Assembly: GCF_004298145.1 (NCBI RefSeq)
Contig: NZ_SCRH01000054.1
Location: forward strand, 1 to 64,000
Reading direction: 5' to 3'
DNA length: 64,000 nucleotides
Source of the DNA: Mycobacterium sp.
GTDB lineage: Bacteria; Actinomycetota; Actinomycetes; Mycobacteriales; Mycobacteriaceae
The translations under genes were made by a program, and so were the position numbers. Positions 61,467 through 64,000 of this stretch are shown here, in pieces (the stretch's first letter is position 1; every line of letters begins with the position of its first letter). The notes beneath the pieces are model-generated. The model did not search any database, was not told the DNA's origin, and saw only the letters and a program-made list of their open reading frames with translations.

Positions 61467-62309
61467 GTGGCTAACAACGTTCTGATCGACGACGTTGAGA
61501 TCGAATACAGCGATAACGGAACCGGGTCGCCCATCGTCTTCGTTCACGGCGTCTACGTGACCGGTGCGTTGTGGGATGACGTCGCGGGCCGGCTCTCGAG
61601 CGACCATCGCTGCGTGGCACCGACGTGGCCATTCGGCGCGCAACGCGTGCCGGTAAAGCCGGGGGTAGAGGTCGGCGTGGTGGCCGCCGGCCAACGGATC
61701 GTGAAATTCCTTGAAGCGCTCGACCTTTCGGACGTGACCTTGGTTGCCAACGACACCGGCGGCGGCCTCGTACTGGCCGCATTGGGCAACCCCGCGCTGG
61801 ATTTCAGCAGGGTGGCCAGGATGGTGTTCACCAACTGCGACAGCTTCGACCACTTTCCCCCGCCCGGATTCCTACCCCTGGTCAAGGCGTGCAGGCTCAG
61901 CACCACGCTGGGTGCGGGCATTCTGCGATTGCTGGCCACCGGACCGGGGCTGAACTATTTCGCCTCCGCGGTAACCCGGCACGGGATCGCCGACGCCCGC
62001 CGGCCGGCGATCTTCGGCGGTTTCGCCACCTCCGCCAAAGTTCGCCGAGACGCGGCGCGCCTCAGCGCCGACCTCGACCCCAAACACACCCTGGCCGCGA
62101 GCCCGGCCATCGAGGGCTGCAAAAAACCGGTGCTGGTGCTTTGGGGCAACGCGGACAAGCTGTTCCCCATGGCCGACGCCGAGCGGCTCGTCAACGCCTT
62201 CCCGCACGCCACACTGCACACCCTCGACGACAGCTCGACCTACGTCATGCTCGATCGGCCCGACGAAGCGGCCGGCGCTATTCGCGCGTTCATCAGTCCG
62301 GGCGCGTGA
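61467..62309 (+). CDS. Alpha/beta-hydrolase with haloalkane-dehalogenase-like nucleophile
   Basis: 280 residues from GTG 61467, with AGAAGGG before it. FVHGVYVTGALWDD is the oxyanion region. The nucleophile elbow reads VANDTGGGLVLAA, with aspartate in place of serine, as in dehalogenases and epoxide hydrolases. At the usual catalytic-histidine site it reads DDSSTYVMLDRP, with no histidine. So it is either inactive as a hydrolase or works differently. It is followed convergently by the DinB-like gene. Confidence 0.82.
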   Translation: MANNVLIDDVEIEYSDNGTGSPIVFVHGVYVTGALWDDVAGRLSSDHRCVAPTWPFGAQRVPVKPGVEVGVVAAGQRIVKFLEALDLSDVTLVANDTGGGLVLAALGNPALDFSRVARMVFTNCDSFDHFPPPGFLPLVKACRLSTTLGAGILRLLATGPGLNYFASAVTRHGIADARRPAIFGGFATSAKVRRDAARLSADLDPKHTLAASPAIEGCKKPVLVLWGNADKLFPMADAERLVNAFPHATLHTLDDSSTYVMLDRPDEAAGAIRAFISPGA

Positions 62310-62322
62310 AAGGAGAGCCGCG

Positions 62323-63054
62323 CTACAAGACGAATTCGCGGTCCCGCATATGCACGGGCACCCGGGGGTCTCGTTCGTGGATTTCGTCCACCGGCAGCGG
62401 GGCTTCCGAGAAGACCGGAAGATAGGGCGCCGGATCGACGCCCCAGTTCCAGCGGCCGATTTCGGCGGCCGACCGGCGGCCGGACATGGCGCGCACGAAT
62501 TCGAAGCGGTCGGCAACGACGCAACGCACCGCGCGGCCGTCGCCGATGATAGTGCCCCACTGCTCGACGGTGACGCGAAGCGGCGGCACGCCCTCGGCGG
62601 CCACCCGGTCGGAGAACCGTCCTGACAACTCGTCAAGCGCCACCTTGACCGAGGCGTCGTCCCGCGCGGCGGGGCGATCCAACGCGGTGCGCAAATCGTG
62701 TTCGCACATCGCCACGTCGGTGATGTAAAATCCGGCGGCCGTGGGATTTGCGCGGACCACCTCGTCGAGCTTCCCCAACGCCGACTTCGACTCATCCAGG
62801 AGTTCTTGCCACGTTTGTGAACGGTCGGCCCGCCCGGGAAGAGGAGGGGTGAACTTGCCGGACTCCGGCGAGGATGCCGCGGTGCCGACGAGGTGAGCTA
62901 TGACGTCGCGGATGGTGGCGCCCGGGGCCGTGGGCACCGGGGTGTCGGCCGCGTCTTCGGCAACCGAGCTCAACAGCTGGATGACACGGCCGCGGGTCTC
63001 GGCCCAAATGGCGCCGTAGTCACGAGCCCCTGCCGGTGTCGTATCCGTTCGCAC
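62323..63054 (-). CDS. DinB-like / mycothiol maleylpyruvate isomerase N-terminal domain protein
   Basis: 243 residues from GTG 63054, with GAGGGAGAG before it; the longer frame to 63138 lacks a site. The four-helix pattern WAETRGRVIQLLSSV, PTAPGATIRDVIAHLVGTA and ITDVAMCEHDLRTALDRP (with conserved H-x3-H type positions) is that of the MDMPI metal-binding domain. The C-terminal part is of sterol-carrier-like pattern. Probably a mycothiol-dependent enzyme; substrate unknown. Confidence 0.8.
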   Translation of the reverse strand: MRTDTTPAGARDYGAIWAETRGRVIQLLSSVAEDAADTPVPTAPGATIRDVIAHLVGTAASSPESGKFTPPLPGRADRSQTWQELLDESKSALGKLDEVVRANPTAAGFYITDVAMCEHDLRTALDRPAARDDASVKVALDELSGRFSDRVAAEGVPPLRVTVEQWGTIIGDGRAVRCVVADRFEFVRAMSGRRSAAEIGRWNWGVDPAPYLPVFSEAPLPVDEIHERDPRVPVHMRDREFVL

Positions 63055-63236
63055 AGACTCTCCCTCGATCGACTCGATTTGAGGATAGGGATCTGCGAAG
63101 TGCCCGTGGGCGATCGTCGGTGCAAATCCTGTTCTCATCTGGCCCGGTCAATTCGGGCCGCAATGGTGAGACGATCGACACAGCGGGCGGGCCGTGCGTT
63201 CGCCATCGAACCTGCAAGCGACCGATAGGAACACCG

Positions 63237-64000
63237 ATGTTCACACTGTTCAGCGTCGACGACCACATTGTGGAGCCAGCTCACGTATGGGTGGACCGCG
63301 TCCCGGCGAAATACCGCCACCGGGCGCCGCATGTGGTGGATGTCGACGGACGTCAGATCTGGGAGTGGGACGGCGGCCGCGAACTGACCATGGGTCTCAA
63401 TGCCGTTGCCGGTAAGCCCCGCGAGGAGTGGGGCATGGAGCCCGCCCGGTTCGAGGACATGATCCCTGGTTGCTACAACCCGGAGGAGCGTCGGAAAGAC
63501 TTGCTGTCCAACGGAATCTTCGCATCGGTCTCGTTTCCCTCGCTGCCCGGCTTCGGGGGACGGAAGTTCGCCACGTTCGAAGATAAGGAACTCGCGCTGG
63601 CATGCGTGAGGGCGTGGAACGACTACATGCTCGAGGAGTGGTGCGGTACGGGACCCGACGTCTTCGTGCCGATGCACATCCTGCCGGTGTGGGACATCGA
63701 CCTCGCGATCAAGGAGCACGAGCGTTGCGTCGGGTTGGGCAGTAAGTCGATCTGCTTCATCGAGGACCCGAACGTGGTCGGACTGCCGAACTTCCACGAC
63801 GGTTACTGGGAGCCGCTGTTCGCCGCCGCTCAGGCCGATCAGACGCCGATCTGCATGCACATCGGTTCGGGGGGTGCTCAGGTTTCACTCGACGGCGTGA
63901 ACCCGATGACGGAGATCGCGGCGGCGTTCGCATACGCGGCCCGGTCGTCGGTCAACTTGATGGTGAGCCCGTTGTTACGTAAGTATCCGGACGCGAAGGT
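63237..64000 (+). CDS. Amidohydrolase family protein, N-terminal part (partial)
   Basis: The gene runs past the window end; 254 codons are seen from ATG 63237 (GATAGGA before it). FSVDDHIVEPAHVW matches the metal-binding DxH-type start of amidohydrolase-2 proteins, and PICMHIGSGG contains the next metal histidine. Such proteins hydrolyse or decarboxylate cyclic and aromatic compounds. The end is missing. Confidence 0.88.
   Translation, partial: MFTLFSVDDHIVEPAHVWVDRVPAKYRHRAPHVVDVDGRQIWEWDGGRELTMGLNAVAGKPREEWGMEPARFEDMIPGCYNPEERRKDLLSNGIFASVSFPSLPGFGGRKFATFEDKELALACVRAWNDYMLEEWCGTGPDVFVPMHILPVWDIDLAIKEHERCVGLGSKSICFIEDPNVVGLPNFHDGYWEPLFAAAQADQTPICMHIGSGGAQVSLDGVNPMTEIAAAFAYAARSSVNLMVSPLLRKYPDAK

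Overview
The window reads as chromosomal DNA from a non-tuberculous Mycobacterium or a close mycolate-bearing actinomycete. It is GC-rich and uses many GTG starts. It carries a complete yrbE/mce lipid-import operon, F420-dependent luciferase-fold and deazaflavin oxidoreductases, a mycofactocin-coupled SDR, and many FadD, thiolase, hydratase, P450 and TetR genes. No rRNA, tRNA, CRISPR array, intact insertion sequence or prophage was recognised.

Layout. 0-6 kb: the end of a FadB-type multifunctional beta-oxidation enzyme, then a minus-strand group (F420 LLM enzyme, acyl-CoA ligase, luciferase C-terminal-half protein, flavin reductase), a membrane protein and a TetR regulator. 6.5-16.6 kb: a tightly coupled yrbEA-yrbEB-mceABCDEF operon ending in a secreted CAP-like protein. 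16.6-40 kb: an accessory region of three similar modules. Each contains at least one member of a lipocalin/CrtC-like family (RDHSWG motif; four paralogues in all), an APH-fold phosphotransferase, one or two TetR regulators and various oxidoreductases (BVMO, SDR, VOC, phytoene-dehydrogenase-like, nitroreductase-like, AveC-like membrane protein). Between the modules lies decayed DNA: a hydrolase remnant, a HadA-HadB dehydratase with several frameshifts, TetR remnants, a transposase scrap, a YoeB-type toxin without a recognisable antitoxin, and a secreted glycine-rich tandem-repeat protein. 40-64 kb: more regular lipid/CoA metabolism, with an LLM enzyme, two histidine phosphatases, two acyl-CoA ligases, a two-domain CoA-transferase, an aldehyde dehydrogenase-SDR-P450 operon, a ferredoxin-unknown-SDR operon, a ligase-hydratase-thiolase operon, hydrolases and the start of an amidohydrolase.

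How it may work together (inference). The Mce system would bring in a hydrophobic substrate such as a sterol, terpenoid or long-chain lipid. Oxidoreductases would oxidise it, ligases or the CoA-transferase would activate it, and hydratase, thiolase and FadB would degrade it. The three lipocalin-like + phosphotransferase + TetR modules are the part least explained by known pathways and the best candidate for an undescribed system. Palindromic candidate operators lie in the promoters of two of these modules, and a shorter inverted repeat lies in the third.
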